From IMG/VR virus record IMGVR_UViG_3300044742_000232, positions 1-64,000 of that record: 64,000 bases of DNA; one strand, written 5' to 3'. Source of the DNA: a virus. The notes beneath the pieces are model-generated. The model was not told where the DNA came from, did not search any database, and saw nothing but the letters and a program-made list of their open reading frames with translations. This document shows, in pieces, positions 17,991 through 25,306 of the stretch (the first letter of the stretch is position 1; each line of letters opens with the position of its first letter). Made by a program: the position numbers and the translations under genes.

Positions 17991-18158
17991 AGATTGTCTT
18001 TTTTTACTTGCGGTCGGCGCATTGCTCCTTTTTACGGGAACCGCTCGCCCCACCCTTTCACCATCACCTGTGAAAGCGTCATCAAAATACTCCGTGAAGA
18101 GGTCTTCTACCTTAGGACCGTTATTTTTCAAAAACTTTTTAGTTGCTGAAAACAATCT
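17991..18158 (-). repeat. RNA module 4, with 23S rRNA-like segment
   Basis: Closing stem AGATTGTT/GACAATCT (one G-U), then TTCAGCAACTAAAAAG. This is the largest module (168 bases). It contains CTTTCAC/GTGAAAG and GGTC/GACC stems and, at 18107-18124, ATAACGGTCCTAAGGTAG, identical to the universally conserved helix 69-71 region of bacterial 23S rRNA. Confidence 0.7.
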
Positions 18159-18174
18159 AAAAAAGGTATATATC

Positions 18175-18267
18175 AGCATCATATAAGTTGCCGATTTGAA
18201 CGGCTCCTTCTGATTAAAAGTCAGATGCTCTACCATTGAGCTAGTTTTTGTTTGCGGAAATGATGCT
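18175..18267 (-). repeat. RNA module 3, tRNA-Lys-like
   Basis: Perfect closing stem AGCATCAT/ATGATGCT, then TTCCGCAAACAAAAAC. Inside is a D-arm GCTC-AATGGTA-GAGC, an anticodon arm TCTGA-CTTTTAA-TCAGA (anticodon TTT) and a T-arm GCCG-TTCAAAT-CGGC. There is no ordinary 7-bp acceptor stem and no encoded CCA, so this is a tRNA mimic rather than a working tRNA. Confidence 0.75.
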
Positions 18268-18286
18268 AAATTCTATTTATATCAAC

Positions 18287-18342
18287 TGGATAACTTTTTT
18301 GCTAATGTTCGCAGCATTATTTTTGGTTGCTGAAATTATCCA
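18287..18342 (-). repeat. RNA module 2
   Basis: Closing stem TGGATAAT/GTTATCCA (one G-U), then TTCAGCAACCAAAAA. The interior has the short hairpin AATG/CATT. Confidence 0.7.
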
Positions 18343-18349
18343 AAATTCA

Positions 18350-18407
18350 CTGGTTGGGGTTTTACTATTATTACCAAATAATATTTTGTGCTGCTGTAGC
18401 CAACCAA
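18350..18407 (-). repeat. RNA module 1
   Basis: Closing stem TTGGTTGG/CCAACCAG (one G-U), then the divergent motif CTACAGCAGCACAAAAT. The interior has the hairpin ATTATT-TGGT-AATAAT. Confidence 0.6.
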
Positions 18408-18503
18408 GCTCTCATAATCTAACTTCTATATCGTTGTTTGTTACTCCAATAAGGAAATCAATTTAGATTGGCTTGATGACAAGTGAAGAACCAATCTGAC
18501 AAT

Positions 18504-18532
18504 AGGATACTATAGGCTAAAGGGAATGTCAA
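18504..18532 (-). promoter_or_regulatory. Host-type promoter of the structured RNA
   Basis: TTGACA, exactly 17 bases, then TATCCT on the minus strand, placed just after the stop of the vWA gene. The predicted start near 18497 coincides with the first arm of the leading hairpin. Confidence 0.65.
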
Positions 18533-18550
18533 CTAGAATCTTACCAATCC

Positions 18551-19579
18551 TCAATTATTGACACCAGCCCAATATAACACGCGCGTCCCACTCTTCACCT
18601 TGCGGTTTGTGGACGTGGACTGAATGAATATGTCATAATCCCCATGGTCGCCGGGAATGAGCTTCACATTACCAAACTCAGGCAAACCGAGAAGTGATCG
18701 CGTTCCAGCCCCAGAATAAACCTTTTGTGTGGTCTTATTCTGAATACAGATTCTCTTATAATCTTGAACATTACTCTCAGTCTTTGACAACTCATAGAAA
18801 GCGCAACCTTTCTTATAAATTCCAATCTTATTCATGCAAAACTCAAAGATTTCTTTATCATGATCCTTGGAACCGACTTTCAAAAGTTGCACATCCTTAG
18901 TGATATCTTGAGCCACCTTTGCAACTGTGCTTGGTTTCACATCAGCTAGGTTGCTATAGAATGCTCTTGTGCTCTTCACACCTCGGGAGCGGGCTTCATA
19001 AAAGTCCTGAGTAGCAGCCATTGTAGTATAGGTGGCAGCTTCCATACCTTCTTCAGTTTGATCCCATTCCAGAATATTTCCTTCAGGAATTCCAAACTTC
19101 GCTAGGATTCTTTTCTGGCCTCTTGGAACGCGAAAAACAAAAGTCCAACGATCTGTGGCTTGAAGTTTGCGAATTTTTTCTCCTAGAATATAACCACTAA
19201 TCTTGGAAGAATTCTCTTCTCCATCAGTAATGATATTGAGAAGAAATATTACTTCTGGATCGTTTGCATCAGGTGCATCTTGTAGAATAGAAATAAGCTC
19301 ATTCACACTATCAAACAATGGCGTGGAATATCCATCTGTGATATATGAACGTTCTGGAATTGGTTGAAGAGCTACGATACTTGAATTGATCGTTTCTCTT
19401 TCAACTCTTCCTTGAGAACCAACACCACACTTGACTGTGCTAACGATTGTGTCTTGATTATTTTTGGACGCCGCTTCTTTGATAGCAGCAATCATATCAT
19501 TGTAATCTCTAGCTGCCGCTTTGGCTAGATGTGTCATAGAACGGCTGTGATCACGGCTAAAGCCTATGTAATTTTTCAT
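18551..19579 (-). CDS. von Willebrand A domain protein
   Basis: 342 residues. The N-terminal FSRDHSRSM gives the D-x-S-x-S MIDAS (D10, S12, S14). TDGYSTPLFDSVNEL supplies the Thr and IITDGEENSSKISGY the last Asp. The C-terminal half (from about residue 200) is unassigned. It lies directly upstream of the seven-module RNA and the TROVE-like vWA gene, all on one strand, so a joint ribonucleoprotein role is inferred. A CTAAATA motif sits 48 bases upstream. Confidence 0.75.
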   Translation of the reverse strand: MKNYIGFSRDHSRSMTHLAKAAARDYNDMIAAIKEAASKNNQDTIVSTVKCGVGSQGRVERETINSSIVALQPIPERSYITDGYSTPLFDSVNELISILQDAPDANDPEVIFLLNIITDGEENSSKISGYILGEKIRKLQATDRWTFVFRVPRGQKRILAKFGIPEGNILEWDQTEEGMEAATYTTMAATQDFYEARSRGVKSTRAFYSNLADVKPSTVAKVAQDITKDVQLLKVGSKDHDKEIFEFCMNKIGIYKKGCAFYELSKTESNVQDYKRICIQNKTTQKVYSGAGTRSLLGLPEFGNVKLIPGDHGDYDIFIQSTSTNRKVKSGTRVLYWAGVNN

Positions 19580-19626
19580 ATTTTTTATTCTCCGTATTAG
19601 TTATATTGTTGTATTAGTAGATACTG

Positions 19627-19633
19627 TATTTAG
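19627..19633 (-). promoter_or_regulatory. Late promoter motif CTAAATA
   Basis: Lies 48 bases before the vWA start at 19579 and overlaps the stop codon of the upstream gene. Spacing matches the other late motifs, but the overlap with a stop makes chance possible. Confidence 0.4.
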
Positions 19634-20118
19634 GTCGCGATAGCACTACCAACAGGAGGAGGACTCGGACCAATAAATTGTCCATCTTTTACCGTTCCTT
19701 TGAAGCCCACGCCAAGTGAATGATCAGGTAGAGCTTTTACACTCTTTCCTTTGTTTGCCAGACGCACCTTTGTCGTAGCAATATTTTCAGCCGTTTGAGT
19801 GATCCATTTTTGAATAGCACCATTGATCAAATCGGAAACCAAGGAATAGGGGAAGGCTGCATTTGGACCGATGATAGCCATCTTTCCTTTGATCAAAAAT
19901 TCATCACCAAGGAGGAGAATCGAGAAGTGTTGTTCTCCTAGACCAGTGATAGAAATCTTGATATGGTATTGGCCTTCATCCTCTCTTGTGACATTATAAA
20001 GAGCCTGCGTAAAGTCAATATTTGCAGCATTCTTCACAATGAAGTCACGTAATCCAACTTTCAAGGTGTCCACAAGATCATCAATCATAGGGATGTTCTC
20101 CTTTTTAGATTTGGTCAT
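19630..20118 (-). CDS. Unknown protein
   Basis: 162 residues, MTKSKKENIPMIDDLVDTLK. Alternating strands (YHIKISITGLGEQHFSILLLGDEFLIKGK) then a helix, a basic patch and a Pro-rich C terminus. TAAGGTAA precedes ATG. No family recognised. Confidence 0.65.
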   Translation of the reverse strand: MTKSKKENIPMIDDLVDTLKVGLRDFIVKNAANIDFTQALYNVTREDEGQYHIKISITGLGEQHFSILLLGDEFLIKGKMAIIGPNAAFPYSLVSDLINGAIQKWITQTAENIATTKVRLANKGKSVKALPDHSLGVGFKGTVKDGQFIGPSPPPVGSAIAT

Positions 20119-20170
20119 TTACCTTATAAAACATTATATAAAACTAATCAACAACAAATATGACCTGTCC

Positions 20171-20608
20171 TCATAATTTTTCATAGCCAATTTCACTTGA
20201 ATAAATGACGTTTTGGATACCAAATTCAGCAATAGCACGCTGACAACCAACACAAGGTTTACTCAGGCCAAAAATAAACTTTTCTTTGGCTGAACTTTCA
20301 TATTTCATTCGGCATATATAAAGTGTTGACTTTGCTAACTCTTTGAGAGACAATTGTTTTAGAGCCAAAAGAATAGCTTGTGTTTCTGAATGAAGATAAA
20401 TGGAATCACTGTTCTTACCATACTTGGCCTGGAAGGGATGAGTCTTGCGACGGTTGATCCCTATAGCCACAACATCGCCCTTGTAGACCACAGCGCTCGC
20501 CAGACGCGCTTGAGCCACGGGCGGCACTGTGACAGCCACCTTAGACAAAAGCGTTAAAAACTTCTGATGATTGTTGTTTGTCGGAAAAAAGTTCGGCATC
20601 TTGAGCAT
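20171..20608 (-). CDS. Cytidine/deoxycytidylate deaminase-like protein
   Basis: 145 residues. Zinc motif 1 is YLHSETQAILLAL (H-x-E form) and motif 2 is SKPCVGCQRAIAEFGIQNVIYS (P-C-x-x-C). It likely deaminates a cytosine nucleotide, supplying dUMP for thymidylate as phage dCMP deaminases do. Start ATG has AAGGATAACG before it, inside the 3' end of the HNH gene (68-base overlap). Confidence 0.75.
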   Translation of the reverse strand: MLKMPNFFPTNNNHQKFLTLLSKVAVTVPPVAQARLASAVVYKGDVVAIGINRRKTHPFQAKYGKNSDSIYLHSETQAILLALKQLSLKELAKSTLYICRMKYESSAKEKFIFGLSKPCVGCQRAIAEFGIQNVIYSSEIGYEKL

Positions 20609-21047
20609 CGTTATCCTTGTTCACAAAAAACGCAAGAGTGCTTTTATAATTTTTCATACATCCTTTTACGAAACTTGTTATTTCATCTTTTGTCATTACA
20701 ACCTTATTTTTTTCACAATCAACGTATATTAAACCATCATGAAATAGACGATGACAACATGCACACAGTATCACACATTTATGCATTTCTTCTATAATAG
20801 ATTTTGTAGAAAATCTTCCGGCCAAAAGCCTTGAAACTTCGTCAACTTTAGTTGATGGATCAATGTGATGAAAATCAAGACAAATAGGCACCTGTCTCCA
20901 TCCTCCACATGCTACACAACATTTCTTTGAAAGATAGTCATTAAAAGCAACAAATCGGCGGTCGTATCGTGTTTTTTGATGTAGATTACGTTTTTCTCTT
21001 TTTTCTCTTTTTTTCTTTTCAATTTCAATATTAATAAGTTCAGTCAA
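20541..21047 (-). CDS. HNH endonuclease
   Basis: 168 residues with a TTG start after AAAGGAGTG. Zinc/HNH residues: KKCCVACGGWRQVP, CLDFHHIDPSTK, and CVILCACCHRLFHDGL. The basic N terminus (EKKKREKREKRN) suits DNA binding. It is probably a free-standing homing endonuclease; it overlaps the start of the deaminase gene and sits next to a second HNH gene. Confidence 0.8.
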   Translation of the reverse strand: MTELINIEIEKKKREKREKRNLHQKTRYDRRFVAFNDYLSKKCCVACGGWRQVPICLDFHHIDPSTKVDEVSRLLAGRFSTKSIIEEMHKCVILCACCHRLFHDGLIYVDCEKNKVVMTKDEITSFVKGCMKNYKSTLAFFVNKDNDAQDAELFSDKQQSSEVFNAFV

Positions 21048-21063
21048 TACTATAACACTCCTT

Positions 21064-21540
21064 TCATTTAGACCAACGTTTCATGTAATCTCTTATTTGA
21101 GCCTCAATTAAATATCTATACCGAGAATGCCAATATTTATGATGGGTAGGACATAAAGGTATCAAATTATTTGGAGCATTGTTTTCATGATTTTCATCTA
21201 AGTGATGAACCTCAACTAACTTGCTTTCTTGACATATAACACATGATTTATCATGATAGCGAAAGCATAATGCTCTATATGACGATAACTTATGATCTGG
21301 AATTCTCTTAAAATACTTATTTGAACAAGAATAAGAACACGTTGTTCCTGTTTTATAATTTTTGATTGGGTTTCTACAAATTGGACAGTAAACTATATTT
21401 TTTGAGTTCAAATAGCACGATTGTTCGTGTTTCATAATATTAGCAATAGTTCGCGCTTCACCACAAAAAATGCAAATTTTATGCGTATTAAGTGCTATTA
21501 ATCTAGCATGATTAATTGTATTCTTAGTCAGTTGAAACAA
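21064..21540 (-). CDS. HNH endonuclease with extra zinc fingers
   Basis: 158 residues, probable TTG start. Two Cys pairs (ICIFCGEA; VYCPICRNPI) precede CVICQESKLVEVHHLDENHENN and LIPLCPTHHKYWH, a classic HNH core. It starts inside the end of the gene at 21524 and abuts the other HNH gene, so this looks like a pair of homing endonuclease insertions. Confidence 0.8.
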   Translation of the reverse strand: MFQLTKNTINHARLIALNTHKICIFCGEARTIANIMKHEQSCYLNSKNIVYCPICRNPIKNYKTGTTCSYSCSNKYFKRIPDHKLSSYRALCFRYHDKSCVICQESKLVEVHHLDENHENNAPNNLIPLCPTHHKYWHSRYRYLIEAQIRDYMKRWSK

Positions 21541-21757
21541 AACCGCCCATATTGATGCGGAAGATCAAATGTTTCAGCTGTTGAATACGAGTTTCTTGAG
21601 CTTCTATTGCATCAGCACGGCGGCGCAAGATTTCTGATTCTGGTATAGCTATAGTTTGAGTACATTGCAAACCGGGGTCTAGGTCTTTTGAAATTTCTTC
21701 CAAAAGTTTGATATCTTCATGTTGAAGCTGGTAAAGGGCTTGGTAAGACATTGACAT
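21524..21757 (-). CDS. Small helical protein, unknown
   Basis: 77 residues, MSMSYQALYQLQHEDIKLLE, predicted all helix with a coiled-coil-like end. Overlaps the upstream gene by 41 bases. No family recognised. Confidence 0.6.
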   Translation of the reverse strand: MSMSYQALYQLQHEDIKLLEEISKDLDPGLQCTQTIAIPESEILRRRADAIEAQETRIQQLKHLIFRINMGGFVSTD

Positions 21758-22358
21758 CCTCTTTCACTGTTCCTCCGAGAGCGGAACTTGATAATGCTTG
21801 CGGTTGTATTTTTTCTTCAGGCGGGTTCGTTTCGGCTTGAACGGGCTGTTCTTGCTGAATAATTCCGTCGCTCTGATTTTCTGGTGTTTGGACAAGCGGT
21901 TGCGGTTCTTCTTTTTCATCTTGAAGTCGTTTTCGTTCTAGTGCCTCTTGGAGTGTAATGAAACTCCCATCTGGTTGTTTTCTAGCAATGCCTTTTGGCC
22001 AACGAGCTAGATTTTTCAGATTACTTGGCATATGTCCTTTCTTTGGACCTGATTTTCCTCTTACTTTTTCTGAAAAAGCCACGGTTTCTGGAGATGGTAT
22101 CTGAATTTTTGCTTCCGTTTTCTTTTCTAATGATGCATTGTGCCGCTCAACAATATCCCTACCAACAGCTTGTTCAACGAATCCATTGTATTGAGGACCA
22201 CCTACCCATCTTTGCATCGTGGCAAGCTTATATCCTTCTCCTTTCTTTGGAGCCGTTGAGACATAACAGGTATAGAAAGTTTCAGGATAGCCACTTACTC
22301 CAATCACTGTCTCATTATGTTCGTGTAAATACCATTTTACCTTCAATACATCATCCAT
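21717..22358 (-). CDS. Protein with disordered Gln/Pro/Glu tail, unknown
   Basis: 213 residues. The N-terminal 65 residues (KVKWYLHEHNETVIGVSGYP) look folded. A basic linker GKSGPKKGHMPSNLK follows, and after residue 140 the sequence is Gln/Pro/Glu-rich and probably disordered. No family recognised. Confidence 0.65.
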   Translation of the reverse strand: MDDVLKVKWYLHEHNETVIGVSGYPETFYTCYVSTAPKKGEGYKLATMQRWVGGPQYNGFVEQAVGRDIVERHNASLEKKTEAKIQIPSPETVAFSEKVRGKSGPKKGHMPSNLKNLARWPKGIARKQPDGSFITLQEALERKRLQDEKEEPQPLVQTPENQSDGIIQQEQPVQAETNPPEEKIQPQALSSSALGGTVKEDVNVLPSPLPAST

Positions 22359-22596
22359 CAGATTCTTTTTCTCCTAAACATTCAATACAATATAGTTTCA
22401 GTTCGTCTCTACATTCTTTCTCAGTTTCAAATGGTCCATAACGCTCGGACCATGATTCATCAAAAAACCACCAGCCATCATCATCTTCATGAACCGGATC
22501 ATGAACCCAGTCTTCACCATACTTTGGCTGTTCAATAACAATCACTTTGGTCGTCCTTTTATCTTGCCGATAGTATACTTGCTCTCTAAGGTCCAT
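22351..22596 (-). CDS. Small acidic Trp-rich protein, unknown
   Basis: 81 residues. YGEDWVHDPVHEDDDGWWFF is a dense acidic and aromatic stretch; the C terminus has YCIECLGE. Overlaps regA and the next gene. No family recognised. Confidence 0.65.
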   Translation of the reverse strand: MDLREQVYYRQDKRTTKVIVIEQPKYGEDWVHDPVHEDDDGWWFFDESWSERYGPFETEKECRDELKLYCIECLGEKESDG

Positions 22597-22949
22597 TCTG
22601 CTTTTTCCTTGAAGCTTATGATTTTGATGTTAGAAAGCGTTGCGCGAGGTTCTTTTATTTCTTCTTGATTGAGAACTGTGAGTAGTTTCCACTCCTCTAA
22701 AAGAGATGCAATTGTGTTTCGTCTAGCTTTATCTTCACTCGTAAAACTTGTTTCTTTACCATCTAAAGCAAATAGTTCCTTGAAGTGAAGCAGGTAGTAA
22801 AGCCCCTTTTTGTGGAGGATATGAACGCTCTGATATAGTTTCTTATCTTTCTTAGAAGCTATTCCTACCCGCGTAAGAGTTTCCTTTATTTTCAGGAAAT
22901 CATTTTTGTCGTTGAATTTTATCTCAACACCTAAACCATTTATCAACAT
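22542..22949 (-). CDS. regA: RegA translational repressor
   Basis: About 135 residues, close to T4 RegA in length. LKIKETLTRVGIASKKDK, LYQSVHILHKKGLYYLLHFKELFALDG and KYTIGK are the family's conserved stretches. RegA binds ribosome sites of early phage messages and blocks their translation. It follows gp62 as in T4 (45-44-62-regA-43), although the polymerase gene here is about 8 kb further downstream. Start ATG 22949 is 6 bases after AGAAGGA. Confidence 0.93.
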   Translation of the reverse strand: MLINGLGVEIKFNDKNDFLKIKETLTRVGIASKKDKKLYQSVHILHKKGLYYLLHFKELFALDGKETSFTSEDKARRNTIASLLEEWKLLTVLNQEEIKEPRATLSNIKIISFKEKAEWTLESKYTIGKIKGRPK

Positions 22950-22960
22950 AATCATTCCTT

Positions 22961-23359
22961 CTAAATGTCTTTTTTCAAACCTCCTCTATTACTACGCTGT
23001 TTGATTTCTTTGAGTTGTTCAGACGATAGAATAGCTAGGGCTTCTTTTGCTTTTTTTACGTTATAACCAAAGAAAGTTTGGATCAATTCCACATCATCAA
23101 GTTTTTCTGAACGATGTATTTTACTAAATCGTTTCCTTGGTCTGACTGTATTTAGAAGATAGACATACTGGTTTCGTGGAGCGATCCTGTGATTTTTGTC
23201 CATATTATAAGCATAGAAAAGGGTATCTTTATGATAGGACAGCATGAGGTTGATGAAATAGGGGGCATAATCTTTATCAATGCGCTCATCGTCCCGAAGA
23301 TCATCTTTCTTGACGTTGATGCTGTTGATAAAGCGATACTTGTCTAGCCCTTCATCCAT
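22961..23359 (-). CDS. 62: Clamp-loader small subunit, T4 gp62 type
   Basis: About 132 residues from MDEGLDKYRFINSINVKKDD. KDYAPYFINLMLSYHKDTLFYAYNMD, LLNTVRPRKRFSKIHRSEK and the C-terminal YNVKKAKEALAILSSEQLKEIK are the gp62 pattern of T4-like phages. It joins gp44 to load the gp45 clamp. Two small genes lie between it and gp44. Confidence 0.85.
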   Translation of the reverse strand: MDEGLDKYRFINSINVKKDDLRDDERIDKDYAPYFINLMLSYHKDTLFYAYNMDKNHRIAPRNQYVYLLNTVRPRKRFSKIHRSEKLDDVELIQTFFGYNVKKAKEALAILSSEQLKEIKQRSNRGGLKKDI

Positions 23360-23550
23360 TTTTTGTCTTTCAAATAATCCAAAGTATTGAAGCACTCACT
23401 ACAAATGCTCATATTATAGACTTGCTGCGCGCCTTCATCATTCTTAGCCAGATACTCTATTTCATGATCTTTGGAGTGCATCCGGCCGCACATTCCGCAG
23501 CTTATTTTCGTTTGAAATAAGTTTGCAATTTTATCAAAAAATCTAAACAT
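23344..23550 (-). CDS. Small zinc-ribbon protein
   Basis: 68 residues with CGMCGRMH and ICSECFNTL, a two-pair zinc ribbon. It overlaps the start of gp62 by 16 bases and is wedged between clamp-loader genes. Function unknown. Confidence 0.65.
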   Translation of the reverse strand: MFRFFDKIANLFQTKISCGMCGRMHSKDHEIEYLAKNDEGAQQVYNMSICSECFNTLDYLKDKKWMKG

Positions 23551-23699
23551 GCGTCCTTATAATTCCTTTGTTCTTCTGGTGAGTCCCATAAAAGAACGTT
23601 ATTTTTACATTTTATTATTTTACAAATAGCATCTCCAATCTCAGTTGCCATTTGTTCAGTTGCAAAGCCACAGTCTCTCATATGTTTTTCTGTCATCAT
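23502..23699 (-). CDS. Small protein, unknown
   Basis: About 65 residues from MMTEKHMRDCGFATEQM. The ATG overlaps the gp44 stop (ATGATG) and AAAGGAG precedes it by 7 bases. No family recognised. Confidence 0.6.
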   Translation of the reverse strand: MMTEKHMRDCGFATEQMATEIGDAICKIIKCKNNVLLWDSPEEQRNYKDACLDFLIKLQTYFKRK

Positions 23700-24640
23700 A
23701 GCCATTCTCCTTTCAAGTGCAGCATCAGGTCCACAAGGCAAGCTGTCATGTTTATCTCATGGTTGAGAGAGAACGCAGCTTCATATTCATATTTTCCGAT
23801 CAACAGGACTGCCATAGGTTGTCCGATTTTTGTTAGGCTGGATAACATATTGCTGTAGAGATTATGATAGAAATCATTTGAGTCCATCGTATTTTCTGCG
23901 ACCCATTTTCTTATATCAGTAAAATTCTGCTCCTTCACAAAGCCAATCAGCTTCTTCAGGGAAACGTCAGTGAAATTACTAAGGATACCAGCGTCTATCT
24001 TACCACAACCGGCATAACCTTGCAATTCCATCAGCATCTTGCGCCAGTCAGGAAACCTCTTTTCTATGACTTTGGCAAGGATTTGTTTGTCATATTTGAC
24101 CTTTTCTTGATCCAGGATTGAAATAACCCGATCAAGAAACTGACAAGCAAGATCAACCTTCTCCTGAAGCTCTATCGTGAAATCTATAGTCTTGCATCTG
24201 GAATGAAGCGGCTCAATGATCTTACCAGGATAATTGCAAGTAAGAATGAACCCGCAATTATTACCATACATGTCCATAAAACCACGGAGAGCGGGTTGAA
24301 AAGAATTAGGATTGAGATTATCGGCTTCATCCAAAACGACGTATTTTCTACCTCCATAAAATGAAACAGAGGTAGCATAATTGAGAATATCATTGCGTAA
24401 AGTATCAAGATTTCTATCAAGGGAAGCGTTGTAGAACTTATAATCGCTGGCCAACTCATCTAGCATCGCCCTTGCTGCCGAGGTTTTACCAATACCAGGA
24501 GAGCCACACAAAATCAAGTGTGGAATGTTCTTGTCCTTGACATAATTTTGGAAAAGAGATTTGATGCGTTCCGGTAGAATAGCATCAGTTACAGTCTTAG
24601 GACGAAATTTCTCCGACCACAAATACTCATCGCGAAGCAT
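23696..24640 (-). CDS. 44: Clamp-loader ATPase, T4 gp44 type
   Basis: 314 residues. AAA+ core: EKFRPKTVTDAILPE, Walker A GSPGIGKTSAARAM, Walker B YVVLDEADNLNPN, sensor LTCNYPGKI and the SRC motif LHSRCKTIDF. With gp62 it opens the gp45 ring on DNA using ATP. Confidence 0.95.
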   Translation of the reverse strand: MLRDEYLWSEKFRPKTVTDAILPERIKSLFQNYVKDKNIPHLILCGSPGIGKTSAARAMLDELASDYKFYNASLDRNLDTLRNDILNYATSVSFYGGRKYVVLDEADNLNPNSFQPALRGFMDMYGNNCGFILTCNYPGKIIEPLHSRCKTIDFTIELQEKVDLACQFLDRVISILDQEKVKYDKQILAKVIEKRFPDWRKMLMELQGYAGCGKIDAGILSNFTDVSLKKLIGFVKEQNFTDIRKWVAENTMDSNDFYHNLYSNMLSSLTKIGQPMAVLLIGKYEYEAAFSLNHEINMTACLVDLMLHLKGEWL

Positions 24641-24643
24641 AAT

Positions 24644-24949
24644 TTATCCAATATTTCGTTTCTTCCATTTTCCATCGTCATCCATCAAACCAATCTTCTG
24701 ATAATTCTTCTTCAGTTGATTCAATGAGTAGCCTTCTGGTAATGAAATACATGTTATTCTTTTGATTTCCCCAGTTTCAGAAATTTCCTTGGTGAAACAA
24801 TCTAGAACACCATCCTCCTCAATCATTTTCTTGTTGAGACGGATTTCACGAAAGGTCTTATCATGCTCCTCGTTGCCGAAAGTGACATGAATTTCTTCCG
24901 CATGATAGTCTTCTAACAACCTTTCTATGTTGATGTAAACTATAGCCAT
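24644..24949 (-). CDS. Small protein, unknown
   Basis: About 101 residues from MAIVYINIERLLEDYHAEE, with AAGGGGAAGAAC before ATG. Mixed strands then a C-terminal helix (LNQLKKNYQKIGLMDDDGKW). It lies just upstream of gp44 in the clamp operon. No family recognised. Confidence 0.65.
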   Translation of the reverse strand: MAIVYINIERLLEDYHAEEIHVTFGNEEHDKTFREIRLNKKMIEEDGVLDCFTKEISETGEIKRITCISLPEGYSLNQLKKNYQKIGLMDDDGKWKKRNIG

Positions 24950-24973
24950 GTTCTTCCCCTTGTTCATGGTGTT

Positions 24974-25306
24974 TCACATACCGTCTGGAAAAAATAGACA
25001 GATCAGCATTAGACCGCCCATGCCATCAGGACGCATACAAGCATGTGGATTAGAATCACCGGATTTTCTAAATTTGAAGTTATGAGGAACAGCGACCGTT
25101 CCATGCTTGGTTGTTACAACTAATTGTGGCAGTTCTGTGGGGTTTGTTGGTTTAGTAAATGAACTATCGGTAATAGGTGCGCAGTCCAGTTGATGACAAC
25201 ATTCCTTAGGATATTGCCAGCCAGAAGGGGACTCATGCGCGCGCACACTTGACGCAAATATTAGGCCGAGAACGCTTAGAAATAGTAGTGGTATTAGCTT
25301 TTTCAT
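24974..25306 (-). CDS. Small secreted Cys protein
   Basis: 110 residues. MKKLIPLLFLSVLGLIFASSVRA is a clear signal peptide. The mature part starts HESPSGWQYPKECCHQLDC, a pattern I associate with small periplasmic proteins of Alphaproteobacteria, and holds further Cys residues (ACMRP, ICLFF). The start was set by GGAGAAG and the signal. It overlaps the 3' end of the DUF2829-like gene by 74 bases. Role unknown; perhaps host-derived. Confidence 0.7.
   Translation of the reverse strand: MKKLIPLLFLSVLGLIFASSVRAHESPSGWQYPKECCHQLDCAPITDSSFTKPTNPTELPQLVVTTKHGTVAVPHNFKFRKSGDSNPHACMRPDGMGGLMLICLFFPDGM

Larger units (their letters stand above)
17681..18497 (-). ncRNA. Seven-module structured noncoding RNA beside the Ro60-like gene
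   Basis: There is no credible protein gene between 17652 and 18550. On the minus strand the block has its own promoter (18504-18532) and would begin near 18497 with a hairpin (AGATTGG/CCAATCT, 18465-18497). Seven tandem modules follow. Each has an 8-bp closing stem whose sequence differs from module to module while pairing is kept, and whose 5' arm is followed at once by TTCNGCAANC and A-rich sequence. Four of the five non-Watson-Crick pairs are G-U on this strand and would be A-C on the other, which fixes direction. Module 3 contains a three-arm tRNA-Lys-like fold; module 4 an 18-base match to 23S rRNA. It may be a phage Y-RNA-like scaffold, or a divergent GOLLD/ROOL-type large phage RNA. 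Confidence 0.75.

Noticed and set aside
17916-18236. 106-codon minus-strand frame across the RNA block
   Set aside because: It runs through the tRNA-like and rRNA-like modules, has no ribosome site and no recognisable protein character.
18175-18267. A working tRNA-Lys gene
   Set aside because: The D, anticodon and T arms are good but no 7-bp acceptor stem or CCA can be drawn next to them.
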